Source: Devosia sp. Leaf420 (lineage in GTDB: Bacteria; Pseudomonadota; Alphaproteobacteria; Rhizobiales; Devosiaceae). Taken from it: a stretch of DNA of 64,000 nucleotides. The stretch is from contig NZ_LMQU01000012.1 of the NCBI RefSeq assembly GCF_001425445.1, positions 268,278-332,277 on the forward strand. The letters run 5' to 3'. The notes under the pieces are model-generated. The model saw only the letters and a program-made list of their open reading frames with translations, had not been told where the DNA came from and searched no databases. Below, piece after piece: positions 24,793 to 34,429 of the stretch (its first letter is position 1; every line of letters begins with the position of its first letter). Position numbers and translations under genes: made by a program.

Positions 24793-27700
24793 TTACGTGA
24801 CCCGTGGAGGGCGCCGCAAGTCGAGCGTCAGCGGGAATTCATCCGTTGGCCGTTCCGGGCGATACAAATAATTGCCCGGCGTATAATTGTGCGGCACGAA
24901 GCGCGCAAGCCGCCGCGCCTCGGCTTCGTTGCCATTGACGGGGAAAGTCTCGTAGTTGCGGCCACCCGGATGGGCGACGTGATAGACGCAGCCGCCGATC
25001 GCGCGCTTGGTCCAGATGTCGTAGATATCGAAGACCAGCGGCGCGTGGACCGGCATGGTGGGGTGCATGCCGGAGGCCGGTTGCCAGGCTTTGAAGCGGA
25101 CGCCGGCGACAGACGTGCCGGCTTCGCCGGTGGCGGCGAGTGGGGCAGAGCGCTCGTTGCAGGTGACGAGATAGCGGCCGGGATTTGGGGCTGTGAGCTT
25201 GACCTGGAGGCGTTCGACCGAACTATCCACATAGCGGACGGTGCCGCCGATGGCGCCTTGTTCGCCCATGACGTGCCAGGGCTCAAGGGCTTGGCGGAGT
25301 TCGAGTTTTACCCCGTTCGATTCGACTTCGCCGCAGAAGGGGAAGCGGAATTCGAGCTGGGCTTCGAACCATTTTGGGTCGAACTTGAAGCCGGCGCGGT
25401 CAAGGTCGGCGAGGATGCCGAGGAAGTCCTGCCAGACGAAGTGGGGGAGCATGAAGCGATCGTGGAGCGTCGTACCCCAGCGCGTGAACTCGCCTTCCAG
25501 CGGGTTCTTCCAATAGTGGGCGATGAGGGCGCGGATGAGCAATTGCTGGGCAAGGCTCATGCGCGCGTTCGGCGGCATTTCGAAGCCGCGGAATTCGACG
25601 AGGCCGAGGCGGCCGGTGGGGCCGTCAGGCGAAAAAAGCTTGTCGATACAAATCTCTGAGCGATGCGTGTTGCCGGTAACATCGGTCAAGAGATTGCGGA
25701 AGAGGCGGTCGACGAGCCAGGGCGGGGTGGTGCCGAGATCGGGCGAGGGCACGTCGGCCATGGCGATTTCGAGTTCGTAGAGGCTGTCGTGGCGGGCTTC
25801 GTCGAAGCGGGGGGCCTGGCTCGTCGGGCCGATGAAGAGGCCTGAGAATAGGTAGCTCATCGAGGGATGGCGCTGCCAGTGAAGGATCAAAGACTTCAGC
25901 AAATCCGGGCGTCTCAGGAACGGACTGTCCGCCGGCGTAGCGCCGCCCACGACGACGTGGTTGCCGCCGCCGGTGCCGGTGTGTTTGCCGTCGATCATGA
26001 ATTTATCGGCGCCGAGCCGGCAGTTTCGGGCTTCGTCGTAGATGGCGGTGGTGGTTGCGACGCAATCGTCCCAGTTGGCGGCTGGGTGGATGTTGACTTC
26101 GATGACGCCGGGGTCGGGGGCGACGCGGATAACGTTTAGGCGCGGGTCGAATGGAGGGGGGTAACCCTCGATGTGGACTGGCTTTTTGATTGCCTTGGCG
26201 GCCGCTTCGGTGGCGGTGATAAGATCGAGATAGTCGTCGGCGTCGGCCACGGGCGGCAGGAAGACGCAGAGGCGGCCTTCGCGCACTTCGACCGTTAGCG
26301 CGGTGCGCACATCGGAGTTGATTTCGTTAGCATTCCGTTGCCGTTGAGCCGTGCTTAAGGGTGTTTCGGTGAAAGACGCGGTGGGCTGGGCGTGGAGGCG
26401 CTCCAAAATCGCTTCGGGCTCTGCCAGTGGAGGCCGAACTTCGCCGGGATCGGCGGGCACGACATGGGGATAAGATGTCGGGGGAATATGGTCGAGACTG
26501 CCGAGGGGGAGGCGGTACCCCGCGGCGCTGTCACCGGGCACGAGATAGAGTTTGCCGCGGCGGGTTTTCCATTGTTCGGTGACCCAGCGGCGACCGGTGG
26601 CCGCGGCATTCCAGCGCTGGACCGGGAAGACATAGCCGGTTGGGTTGGTGAGGCCACGATCAAAGACCGTGGCCATGCGGGCACGCTCTTCGGCATCGGC
26701 GAGTTTGGAATTTGCGGGGTCGACGTTTTCGGGAAGCTTGGCTTCCTTGAGGAGCCATTCGCCCGGGTCTTCATAGGCGGGTGAGACCGTGTCGGTGGTC
26801 AGACCGAGATTTTGAGCTATGGCCTTGCTCAGAGCCTCGGCGTCGGCCGGGGTGACGCCATAGTCCTTGCCTTCCTCGGCGATGAAGCTTTCGTCGGACC
26901 AGATCGGTTTGCCGTCGAGGCGCCAGAAGAGAGAGAAGGTCCAGCGGGGGAGCGTTTCGCCCGGATACCACTTTCCCTGGCCGTGATGGATCATGCCATT
27001 GGGCGCGAAGCGGGTGCGGAGCCGGCGGATCAAGGTGTCGGCGAGGCGGCGCTTGGTGGGGCCGACCGCGCCGGCATTCCACTCGTCGGCCTCGAAATCG
27101 TCGATGGAGACGAAAGTAGGTTCGCCGCCCATGGTGAGGCGCACGTCATCAGCCTTCAGAAGAGAATCGACCTGATGCCCCAAGGCATTGAGTTCGTTCC
27201 AACTTTCGTCCGAGAAGGGTTTTGTGATGCGCGGATGCTCGGCGACCCGCGTCACCTTCATGTCGAAGGCGAAATCGACCTCGGCATAGGAGGCGAAGCC
27301 CGAAATCGGCGCCGCATTGCGATAATGCGGGGTCGCGGCGAGGGGGATATGGCTTTCGCCGGTGAGAAGGCCGGAGGTGGGGTCGAGGCCGATCCAGCCG
27401 GCGCCAGGAAGATAGACTTCGCACCAGGCATGGAGGTCGGTGAAATCATGGTCGGTGCCGGCGGGACCATCGAGCGAGACGAGGTCCGGCTTGAGCTGGA
27501 TCAGGTAGCCGGAGACGAAGCGGGCGGCGAAGCCGAGATGGCGGAGGACGTTTACCAGCAGCCAGCTTGAATCACGGCACGACCCCCTGGCGTTGACGAG
27601 CGTTTCTTCTGGTGTCCAGACGCCGGGCTCGAGGCGCACGATGTAATCGACTGATTGCTGCAGGCTGGCATTGAGATCGGTGACGAAGTTCACCGTGTTG

Positions 27701-28116
27701 CGCGGACGCTTGTCGATCGCGTCGATGAATTTCGAGACTGCCGGGGTCAGCGGCTCGGGCTGGCGATAAATTGCGAGATCGGCCCGAACGTCTTCTGGAT
27801 AGTCGAACGGCCATGTCTCGGCCGACTCTTCGACGAAGAAGTCGAAGGGATTGTAGATCGTCATATCGGCGACGAGATCGACCTCGATCTTGAGTTCGGT
27901 CACCGGTTCGGGGAAGACGAAACGGGTTAGGAAATTGCCGTAGGGATCCTGCTGCGTGTTCACGAAGTGGAGGTTGGGCGAGACCCGGAGCGAATGGCTC
28001 AGAACCTTGGTCTTGGAATGGGGAGCGGGTTGGAGCCGGATGATCTGAGGCTGCAGGAAGACGGGCCGGTCGTACTTATAATGCGTCAGATGATAGATTG
28101 CGGCTTTGATCGACAT
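24793..28116 (-). CDS. Transglutaminase plus DUF2126 protein (large)
   Basis: 1107 aa from the ATG at 28116 (family members begin MSIKAAIYHLTHYKYDRPV); a TTG at 28137 would add seven residues. The N terminus is a beta domain and transglutaminase core with Cys180 in ARGSCRDSSW, then DLHAWCEVYLPGAGW and GLDPTSG. The large C-terminal DUF2126 region contains DPGVIEVNIHPAANWDD and TGTGGGNHVVVGG, suggestive of a glutamine-synthetase-like COOH-NH2 ligase fold (my inference). It heads the run with ATP-grasp/alpha-E and the second transglutaminase. Confidence 0.88.
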   Translation of the reverse strand: MSIKAAIYHLTHYKYDRPVFLQPQIIRLQPAPHSKTKVLSHSLRVSPNLHFVNTQQDPYGNFLTRFVFPEPVTELKIEVDLVADMTIYNPFDFFVEESAETWPFDYPEDVRADLAIYRQPEPLTPAVSKFIDAIDKRPRNTVNFVTDLNASLQQSVDYIVRLEPGVWTPEETLVNARGSCRDSSWLLVNVLRHLGFAARFVSGYLIQLKPDLVSLDGPAGTDHDFTDLHAWCEVYLPGAGWIGLDPTSGLLTGESHIPLAATPHYRNAAPISGFASYAEVDFAFDMKVTRVAEHPRITKPFSDESWNELNALGHQVDSLLKADDVRLTMGGEPTFVSIDDFEADEWNAGAVGPTKRRLADTLIRRLRTRFAPNGMIHHGQGKWYPGETLPRWTFSLFWRLDGKPIWSDESFIAEEGKDYGVTPADAEALSKAIAQNLGLTTDTVSPAYEDPGEWLLKEAKLPENVDPANSKLADAEERARMATVFDRGLTNPTGYVFPVQRWNAAATGRRWVTEQWKTRRGKLYLVPGDSAAGYRLPLGSLDHIPPTSYPHVVPADPGEVRPPLAEPEAILERLHAQPTASFTETPLSTAQRQRNANEINSDVRTALTVEVREGRLCVFLPPVADADDYLDLITATEAAAKAIKKPVHIEGYPPPFDPRLNVIRVAPDPGVIEVNIHPAANWDDCVATTTAIYDEARNCRLGADKFMIDGKHTGTGGGNHVVVGGATPADSPFLRRPDLLKSLILHWQRHPSMSYLFSGLFIGPTSQAPRFDEARHDSLYELEIAMADVPSPDLGTTPPWLVDRLFRNLLTDVTGNTHRSEICIDKLFSPDGPTGRLGLVEFRGFEMPPNARMSLAQQLLIRALIAHYWKNPLEGEFTRWGTTLHDRFMLPHFVWQDFLGILADLDRAGFKFDPKWFEAQLEFRFPFCGEVESNGVKLELRQALEPWHVMGEQGAIGGTVRYVDSSVERLQVKLTAPNPGRYLVTCNERSAPLAATGEAGTSVAGVRFKAWQPASGMHPTMPVHAPLVFDIYDIWTKRAIGGCVYHVAHPGGRNYETFPVNGNEAEARRLARFVPHNYTPGNYLYRPERPTDEFPLTLDLRRPPRVT

Positions 28117-28243
28117 TCGGCTGAAACGCTCGCTCAATAGCCACAGATTTTAGACTTCCCGGAAGAGAGCTTAGCGGTGATTTGGGGACTTGGATAGGCG
28201 GCGTGCACAAGCCGATGTCGACAACGGGGTCGAGGGCAAATAG

Positions 28244-28903
28244 TCAGCCCGGCAGTTGCAAGGCAGCGTGGTGGGGTGCTCGGGTTTGCGAGTTTGGTCC
28301 CCTCTGCGAGAGCGATCTTGGCGCAAAGCCCAAAGCGGTGATGCGCTTTTGTTGTTGCGGCGTCAGTGCTGGCCAGACCAGCTTGCGGGCGGCGCTGTCG
28401 AGATCACCATATTCGCGCTGGTGAGCCTGACTGCGGAGCTGGATTTCGAAAATCCGCTTATCAATGCCGGGATCAACTTCGTCGAGAAGCGCAAAGAGCA
28501 GGGCTGCGTGGCGTGGGGAAAGCTGCAGATTACGATCGAAATAGAGGGAGATTTCGAGAGTGGCTGTGTCGCCACTGCCGGCCACAGCCTTGCGGATGAT
28601 ATCATGGCAGGTCTGTTGCTTGATGCGCATGGTCAGGCCGTTGAGATGGACGTGCGCATCGCTGGCGGTGAGCGTCAATTGATCGAGCATGGCGCCAAAG
28701 CTGTAACGTCCGGCGCAGCGCTGACACACCCAGCGCAGGTCGGAGTCGCGACGGATTTCGTAGGTCAGACGCTGGTTCGCCTGGCCGCAAAAGTCGCAGC
28801 ATGAGGCAAAGGCGACATCGTCGGACAGGGCCCAGGTGAACGACCATTGGTCAGGCCTGCCGACCGATGTGGGCAGCGTGTAGCGGTGCGCCGATCCGGG
28901 CAT
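28244..28903 (-). CDS. Unrecognised protein with N-terminal zinc-ribbon-like motif
   Basis: 219 aa. Cys36-x2-Cys39 (CDFCGQAN) and Cys60-x2-Cys63 (WVCQRCAG) could bind one zinc. The middle is amphipathic and the C terminus is basic and Pro/Gln rich. I do not recognise a family. It lies 127 bp upstream of the transglutaminase/DUF2126 gene on the same strand, so a functional link is possible. No ribosome site is obvious before the ATG, and the true start could be internal. Confidence 0.6.
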   Translation of the reverse strand: MPGSAHRYTLPTSVGRPDQWSFTWALSDDVAFASCCDFCGQANQRLTYEIRRDSDLRWVCQRCAGRYSFGAMLDQLTLTASDAHVHLNGLTMRIKQQTCHDIIRKAVAGSGDTATLEISLYFDRNLQLSPRHAALLFALLDEVDPGIDKRIFEIQLRSQAHQREYGDLDSAARKLVWPALTPQQQKRITALGFAPRSLSQRGPNSQTRAPHHAALQLPG

Positions 28904-28965
28904 TGTTCATCTCGCAATGTGTGGGAAGGTAGAGGCGAGGCGGCGACTGGGGCCGCCTCTTTGCT

Positions 28966-29232
28966 TCAATCCACGCGCTTGGAGTGGATCAGGTCGCCAA
29001 CATTTTCGAATTCTTCGGGATAGGCGTCGACGATGTCCTTGGGGTTGCCCGAGGCGTAGCCATTGTCGCGATCGCGCAGGTGCTGGATCATCTCGCCGGC
29101 ATTGGTGAAAGTCGTTCCGTCGAGCAATTCGTACTGCTTGCTACCGCCCCGATTGTTGTTTTCAGGATCCGCATAGGCGCCTGAGGTGGCGAGGAGGGCC
29201 ATGGCAATGGCCACGGTTGCTGACTTCATCAT
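28966..29232 (-). CDS. Small exported protein, unrecognised
   Basis: 88 aa. Signal peptide MMKSATVAIAMALLATSGAYA, with likely cleavage near residue 21. The mature part is about 67 polar residues (DPENNNRGGSKQYELLDG… ending IHSKRVD) with no cysteines. AGGA precedes the tandem ATGs. The longer upstream frame has no support. Monocistronic, between the zinc-ribbon gene and the chemoreceptor. Function unknown. Confidence 0.7.
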   Translation of the reverse strand: MMKSATVAIAMALLATSGAYADPENNNRGGSKQYELLDGTTFTNAGEMIQHLRDRDNGYASGNPKDIVDAYPEEFENVGDLIHSKRVD

Positions 29233-29362
29233 GAGAGCGTCCTTGGGTTCTGTTTTGGAACGGGCGAATCGTACCATGGGCCGCCTGACATCGACCTGAC
29301 ACCTGTGGTCAGGTCGATGGGCGAGCCTTCGCAATGGTCTAGTAGGTCGCTCCAGGGGACGC

Positions 29363-29410
29363 AAAAACACCAAGGGCGCCAACGGATTTTCCGGGCGCCC
29401 TTGTGTTTTT
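29363..29410. terminator. Bidirectional terminator after the chemoreceptor gene
   Basis: AAAAACACCAAGGGCGCC and GGGCGCCCTTGTGTTTTT form a long stem with A-tract on one side and T-tract on the other. It works for the minus-strand chemoreceptor gene ending at 29434. Confidence 0.78.
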
Positions 29411-29433
29411 ATCAGCAGGATGGGGAGGGAGGC

Positions 29434-31827
29434 TTAGAACTCGCTCCAGTCTTCGGCGACGGCGGTGTTGCCGCGGGTCATGTAGGTCTTGGCCGCCTGC
29501 TGGACCTTGCGTTGGATCGTCTTGATGCCTAGGGCCGGCGCCGGGCTTGCGGACGCGCGGGCGGCGGGGTGGTGGTCTTCGAGGATGAAGATATCGACGA
29601 TCCGATCGAGCTCGGAGGCTTGGCCTTCGGTCTGCTCGATTGCAGCATTGGTTTCTTCGACGAGCGCGGCGTTGTGTTGTGTCATCTCGTCCATCTGCCG
29701 GACGGCGACATTGACTTCCTCGATCGAGGAGGCCTGCTCGCGACTGTCGCGGGCAATGCCTTCCATGACGAGGCTGTTTTCGCGGATGCCAGTCAGGATT
29801 GCCTCAAGCTTGGCGGCGGCGTCGGCGACGAGCTTGGAGCCGCCAGAGACTTCCTTGGCGCTCTGTTCGATCAAGGCCTTGACGTCCGACGAGGCGCTCG
29901 CGGCGGACTGAGCGAGGCGACGCACTTCGACGGCGACCACGGCAAAGCCCTTGCCGGCGTCACCGGCGCGTGCCGCTTCGACGGAGGCGTTTAGCGCGAG
30001 CAGATTGGTCTGGAAGGCGATGTCATCGATGAGGCCGATGATATTGGAGATCTTGGACGAAGACGTCGTGATCTTTGCCATGGCGTCGGTCGCCTGACGC
30101 ATGACCGCTCCGCCTTCTTCGGCGGTGTGGGAGACGGCTTGCGACTTGGTATTGGCGTCTTCGGCCTTCTTGGCATTGGTCAGCACGGTGGCTGCCAACT
30201 GTTCCATGGTGGCCGAGGTCTCTTCGATGGTCGCGGCTTGCTTGGTGGTCCGCTCGGAGAGGTCGTTTGCGCCGGCAAGGATTTCACCGGTTGCCGAGCG
30301 GACGCCGCGCGAGGTGCGGCGCAACTGGCCGACGATATCGGTCAGCTTTTCAGCGACGGCATTGGTGTCATTCTTGAGCTTGGCGAAGGCGCCCTGATAG
30401 TTGCCCTGAACGCGCTGGGTCAGGTTGGTTTCGGCAAGCGAAGCCAGAACCTTGCCGGTTTCATCGAGCCCACGATCGACCGTTTCGACGAGAGAATTGA
30501 CCGAATTGGCCAAGGCGTTCAGTTCGGTATCGGGGAATTGGGCATCGACGCGCTTCGAAAAATCGCCGGCAATTGCGGAATCGACGACATGGCCGAAGGC
30601 GTTTTGCAGCTCGCTCATCATCTTGCGGCGGGCCTGCTCGTCGGCAACGATGCGAACCGCTTCGGCCTGGCTCATATCCCGCACCTTCATGGCGTTCTCG
30701 CGGAAAACTTCCACTGTGCGCGCCATGACGCCCATTTCGTCATTGCGTTCCGTATCGCGCACCGCAACGTCGAGATTGCCCTTCGACAGTTGATCCATGG
30801 TGCTCGAGAGACGTGCGATCGGGCGACGGACGATGGCCAGCGAGGTGATGAGGATGACGCCGAGGCTGACGAGCAGGATCAACGCGCCGGCGATGATGGC
30901 GACCTGGATCTGTTGCCAGACCGGGTTCTGGAAAACGGAGGCAGGAATATCGAGCACGGCGGCCCAGGTCTTGTTCATCCCCGGCGCTGTGAAGGGATAG
31001 ACGAGGCGGACCGAGCCATCGGGCATATCGCGGATGACCTGCATGGTGCCCTTGGTGAGGGCCTCGGTGACGAGATCAGCACCTTGATCGGCATAGGCGG
31101 TAATGAGCTTGGTCGAATCAGGATGGGCAAGCCAATTGCCATTGCTCGCGACCAGCATCACCTGCCCGACGCCGAAGGGGTGAAGTTCGGATAGGACGGA
31201 GGTGAGGTCGCTGAGCTTGATGTCGACGCCGGTGATCCCGACCATCTCATTGTTCACCATCACGGGAACGGAGACCGAAGTCAGCAGCTCGTTCTCATTG
31301 GACAGATAGGGCGAGGTGATGACCGGCTGCTTGGTCTGGAGCGGGGCGGTGTAATATTCGGAATCGGGTTTGACGGACCAGGTCGAGAATTCCATCGCGC
31401 CGGTCGCGTTCTTGGTCCAATAGGCCGTGAAGAGGCCGTCGGCATTGGTGCCTTCGGTGCCGGTCAGAACCCGCGGCGAGGTGGCGCCGGGCAGCTCCAT
31501 CATCCACGACCCGAAGACGAAATCATATTGCGGGGCGACTTGACGGAGGAGGGCGATCACGTCGGTGCGCAGCTTGGCGCCGTCGGTTTCATATCCCGAG
31601 ATGCTAGCGGAGAGGGCGGCGCCGGCGGAGGTCGCGACCGACAGTTTCACCGCCACCTGATTGGCGACATTGGCCGCGGTTTCGGCGGCGAGGGTCATCA
31701 CCTGATCTTCGGTGCGCGTCTTGGCGGACCAAACATTGAAGGCGGTGTAGACGGACAGAATCGCCGCTATCGAGACGCCCGAGACAAGTAAAAGCTTACC
31801 CGAGATGGTTTTAGATAGATGGAACAC
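29434..31827 (-). CDS. Methyl-accepting chemotaxis protein with dCache-type sensor
   Basis: 797 aa: TM1 (about 9-31), a large periplasmic double-Cache-type domain (about 35-300, with [22 protein letters not shown]), TM2 (about 308-335), HAMP (about 335-390), a second HAMP-like stretch near 430-480, then the coiled-coil signalling domain with the hairpin tip [19 protein letters not shown]. It starts with GTG. It should signal to CheA/CheW, none of which is nearby. Ligand unknown; dCache receptors commonly bind amino or organic acids. Monocistronic. Confidence 0.92.
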   Translation of the reverse strand: MFHLSKTISGKLLLVSGVSIAAILSVYTAFNVWSAKTRTEDQVMTLAAETAANVANQVAVKLSVATSAGAALSASISGYETDGAKLRTDVIALLRQVAPQYDFVFGSWMMELPGATSPRVLTGTEGTNADGLFTAYWTKNATGAMEFSTWSVKPDSEYYTAPLQTKQPVITSPYLSNENELLTSVSVPVMVNNEMVGITGVDIKLSDLTSVLSELHPFGVGQVMLVASNGNWLAHPDSTKLITAYADQGADLVTEALTKGTMQVIRDMPDGSVRLVYPFTAPGMNKTWAAVLDIPASVFQNPVWQQIQVAIIAGALILLVSLGVILITSLAIVRRPIARLSSTMDQLSKGNLDVAVRDTERNDEMGVMARTVEVFRENAMKVRDMSQAEAVRIVADEQARRKMMSELQNAFGHVVDSAIAGDFSKRVDAQFPDTELNALANSVNSLVETVDRGLDETGKVLASLAETNLTQRVQGNYQGAFAKLKNDTNAVAEKLTDIVGQLRRTSRGVRSATGEILAGANDLSERTTKQAATIEETSATMEQLAATVLTNAKKAEDANTKSQAVSHTAEEGGAVMRQATDAMAKITTSSSKISNIIGLIDDIAFQTNLLALNASVEAARAGDAGKGFAVVAVEVRRLAQSAASASSDVKALIEQSAKEVSGGSKLVADAAAKLEAILTGIRENSLVMEGIARDSREQASSIEEVNVAVRQMDEMTQHNAALVEETNAAIEQTEGQASELDRIVDIFILEDHHPAARASASPAPALGIKTIQRKVQQAAKTYMTRGNTAVAEDWSEF

Positions 31828-31912
31828 GAGAGCGACACATGTTTGCAGGCTGAATTGCCATGGACACTGTGCGCAATCATGATCAAAACTCGGTTAATGT
31901 AGGTTAGGCTCA

Positions 31913-32683
31913 TCAGCGACGGGCGGCGGACTGCCCCATTTTCGAGACGACTTTGCGGATGTCGCGCTCGGTATCGCGGAGATGGAGGCGCATCGCTTCT
32001 GCAGCGGCGCGGCCATTGCCTTCGCGAATGCAATCGAGAATGCGCTGATGGGCGGCGATGGTGTCGTGGGGTGTGTGCCCGCGATCGACGTGGCCGCGCT
32101 GGCTGATGAAGAATCCCTCGCGGAGGGGCGTGGCCATGGCCTCGAACAAATATCCCAAAACACGGTTACCGCTCGCTAAGGCTACCGCTTCGTGAAAACC
32201 GAAGTCGGATGCGTGGAAGCGGATTTCAGCGGCCTCATCTGCGAACTCGTTGGAATCACCGAGGGCGTCGCGCATGCCCTGCAGGGCGCTTTCAATGGCG
32301 ACGATGCCAGCGCGATTGGCACGTTTTGCGGCGAGCGTCGCCGATTGGACCTCCAATGACAGACGTACCTCAACGAGATCGAAAAGCCCCTTTGGATCGG
32401 TGCGGACGATGCTCGTCAGGAAGTCGGAAAAGGCGGAGCCATCGGGCTCGCGGACGACGGCTTTTCGACCGCGCGAAAGCTCCAAAAGTCCGCGGCCAGC
32501 AAGGAGTTTTACGGCCTCGCGAATCGTCAGCCGGCTGACCGAATAACGCTCGGCCAATTCGGCTTCGCTGGGGAGGCTTTGGCCCGGCGTCAGCTCGCCC
32601 AGAATCTCCTGCGCAAGGTGATCGGCCACAGCGCTTGCCGCGCTCGTGTGATCGGCGCGCGCCTCATCACTCAACACACCCAT
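31913..32683 (-). CDS. GntR family regulator with FCD domain
   Basis: 256 aa from ATG 32683, preceded by GGGAGG. The winged helix (about 15-80) has PGQSLPSEAELAERYSVSRLTIREAVKLL; the FCD domain (about 95-245) has the His-containing FHEAVALASGNRVLGY and the AAHQRILDCIREGN stretch. A perfect 8-bp palindrome (32694-32710) sits directly upstream, probably its own operator. It is divergent from chvE-gguAB with a 447-bp gap, so it may control that operon, but no second full operator is seen at the chvE side. Confidence 0.85.
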   Translation of the reverse strand: MGVLSDEARADHTSAASAVADHLAQEILGELTPGQSLPSEAELAERYSVSRLTIREAVKLLAGRGLLELSRGRKAVVREPDGSAFSDFLTSIVRTDPKGLFDLVEVRLSLEVQSATLAAKRANRAGIVAIESALQGMRDALGDSNEFADEAAEIRFHASDFGFHEAVALASGNRVLGYLFEAMATPLREGFFISQRGHVDRGHTPHDTIAAHQRILDCIREGNGRAAAEAMRLHLRDTERDIRKVVSKMGQSAARR

Positions 32684-32693
32684 GAAGCCTCCC

Positions 32694-32710
32694 AAGGTAT
32701 CTGATACCTT
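32694..32710. promoter_or_regulatory. Palindrome AAGGTATC-T-GATACCTT, GntR operator candidate
   Basis: Perfect 8-bp arms about one central base, 11 bp before the GntR start codon and next to its ribosome site. Such placement suits autorepression. A single GGTATC half lies at 32772-32777. Confidence 0.65.
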
Positions 32711-32966
32711 TGACTCCCGCGTGCCGTTTTTCGGCTGGTTTTTGGCGGGGAGTCGCCTCGTTGTCATCCAGGGTATCGATGCAGGTTGCAACCAGCAACA
32801 CCCTGGAAGCGGGGGTTCTAAGCCTAAATTTATATCTTCGACAATCGAAAAAATAACTATGCGGGAAGCAGCCCCGCTTTACATGCATATCTGATTATCC
32901 TAATTTCCCGCCCGTGGCCTTGGAAGGGCCGAGGCGGCTAACGAGCCGTCCGAGCAGGAGGACATC
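32711..32966. other. Gene-free 5' region of chvE
   Basis: No ORF with support. It holds an AT-rich stretch, a small hairpin GCGGG/CCCGC near 32860-32876, and a possible promoter (TTTACA at 32878-32883, TAATTT at 32901-32906, 17-bp spacing, weak). Two further GC-rich stems follow near 32913-32950. Confidence 0.4.
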
Positions 32967-33134
32967 ATGCAGTTTTCGTTCCTGACCCCGGCAGTGCGCC
33001 GGCAGGGCAGGGACAGTCCGTCCGGATGCGGTTTGAGCCGCGCCGGGAGCGGAGCCGGAAACGAATTGGCCCGATCGTCAAGCCACGCCGAACACATCAA
33101 TCACCTCGAAAAATCTAAGGGAGTCGAGACGTGA
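32967..33134 (+). CDS. Possible 55-codon leader ORF coupled to chvE
   Basis: ATG with a strong AGGAGG five bases upstream. The frame runs 55 codons ([14 protein letters not shown]… to …LEKSKGVET) and its TGA overlaps the chvE GTG start (GTGA). The peptide is rich in Ser, Arg and Gly, with no recognisable domain or signal peptide. Codon use is less biased than in neighbouring genes, so it may be a regulatory leader rather than a functional protein. chvE also has its own AGGGAG. Confidence 0.4.
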   Translation: MQFSFLTPAVRRQGRDSPSGCGLSRAGSGAGNELARSSSHAEHINHLEKSKGVET

Positions 33135-34207
33135 AGGTTCTGAAATCAATTGCGACGCTGTTTGCCGCTGGTGCCCTGATGGCAACCGCTGCAACCGCCG
33201 CCCATGCCCAGGATAAGGGCCAGATCGGCATTGCAATGCCGACGCAGTCGTCGCTCCGCTGGATTTCGGACGGCAACGAGCTCAAGACCGCGCTTGAAGG
33301 CAAGGGCTACACCGTCGACCTGCAGTTTGCTGAAGACGACATCCCGAACCAGCTCGCTCAGATCGAAAACATGGTCACCAAGGGCGTCAAGGCTCTCGTG
33401 GTCGCTTCGATCGACGGCACCACGCTCTCGTCCGTGCTGCAGCAGGCCGCTGATGCCGGCATCAAGGTCATCGCTTATGACCGTCTGATCCGCGAATCGG
33501 GCAATGTCGACTACTACACCACCTTCGACAACTTCCAGGTTGGCGTTCTCCAGGCCAACAGCCTCGTGAAGGGCCTCAAGGAACGTTTCGCCGACACCAA
33601 GCCATGGAACGTCGAACTGTTTGGCGGTTCGCCGGACGACAACAACGCCTTCTTCTTCTATGATGGCGCCATGTCCGTTCTGCAGCCGATGATCGACTCG
33701 GGCGACATCGTCGTTAAGTCCGGGCAGATGGGCATGGACCAGGTCGGTACGCTGCGTTGGGACGGTGCTGTTGCCCAGGCTCGCATGGACAACATCCTCT
33801 CGGCCAACTACTCGGACGGCAGCCGCGTTGACGGCGTTCTCGCTCCCTATGATGGCCTCTCGCGCGGCATCATCTCGTCGCTCCGCGGCGTTGGTTATGG
33901 CTCGGGCGACCTCGCATGGCCGATCATCACCGGCCAGGACGCTGAAGCTCCGTCGGTGAAGGCAATCATTGCTGGCGAACAGTATTCGACCATCTACAAG
34001 GACACCCGCGAACTGGCCAAGACCACTGCCGACCTCGTCGACACCGTGGTTTCGGGCGGCACGCCGGAAGGCCTCGACACCACCACCTATGACAATGGCG
34101 TCAAGGTTGTGCCGTCGATCCTGCTGACCCCGTATGAAGTCGATGCGACCAACTACAAGGAACTGGTCGTCGACTCGGGCTACATCAAGGAAGAAGACCT
34201 GCAGTAA
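33131..34207 (+). CDS. chvE: Multiple-sugar ABC transporter substrate-binding protein ChvE
   Basis: 358 aa periplasmic sugar receptor. Signal peptide about 1-27 (ending AHA-Q). Mature start [21 protein letters not shown] and core [28 protein letters not shown] are typical of ChvE/MmsE. The start is GTG with AGGGAG seven bases upstream. In Agrobacterium, ChvE binds many aldoses and also signals to VirA; only the transport role can be inferred here. It is followed by gguA and gguB after a partial terminator, giving the standard three-gene importer. Confidence 0.95.
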   Translation: MKVLKSIATLFAAGALMATAATAAHAQDKGQIGIAMPTQSSLRWISDGNELKTALEGKGYTVDLQFAEDDIPNQLAQIENMVTKGVKALVVASIDGTTLSSVLQQAADAGIKVIAYDRLIRESGNVDYYTTFDNFQVGVLQANSLVKGLKERFADTKPWNVELFGGSPDDNNAFFFYDGAMSVLQPMIDSGDIVVKSGQMGMDQVGTLRWDGAVAQARMDNILSANYSDGSRVDGVLAPYDGLSRGIISSLRGVGYGSGDLAWPIITGQDAEAPSVKAIIAGEQYSTIYKDTRELAKTTADLVDTVVSGGTPEGLDTTTYDNGVKVVPSILLTPYEVDATNYKELVVDSGYIKEEDLQ

Positions 34208-34230
34208 TCACTGCGGTTTTTGAAACCAGG

Positions 34231-34257
34231 GGCTCCGCGGCAACGCGGGGCCCTTTC
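34231..34257 (+). terminator. Intercistronic hairpin after chvE
   Basis: GGGGCTCCGCG-GCAA-CGCGGGGCCC followed by TTTC. It probably terminates part of the transcripts, so that chvE is made in excess over gguAB. Confidence 0.6.
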
Positions 34258-34327
34258 GAGATTGCACCGGATGGCCTCAGGGTGAGCTTTTCCAAGCACG
34301 GTGGCAGGCACGAAAGCCGGACACGGC

Positions 34328-34354
34328 CTCGTGTTTCGACAAGCTCAGAATGCG
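34328..34354. repeat. Degraded family C repeat
   Basis: CCTCGTGTTTCGACAAGCTC and a following CAGAATG resemble the CCCTCGT…TTCGA…CTCA…ATGAGGG repeats at 45954 and 46964, but the outer arm is lost. Confidence 0.4.
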
Positions 34355-34429
34355 GTTTAACCAGAGTGGCAGTCTCAATTCCGGCCCGTCGTGACGGCGG
34401 AGCGGCTTCTATCGAAAACAGGGACCAGT

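Noticed and set aside
32907-33130. Riboswitch in the chvE leader
   Set aside because: GC-rich stems are present, but I recognise no known riboswitch consensus; the leader ORF is the simpler observation.
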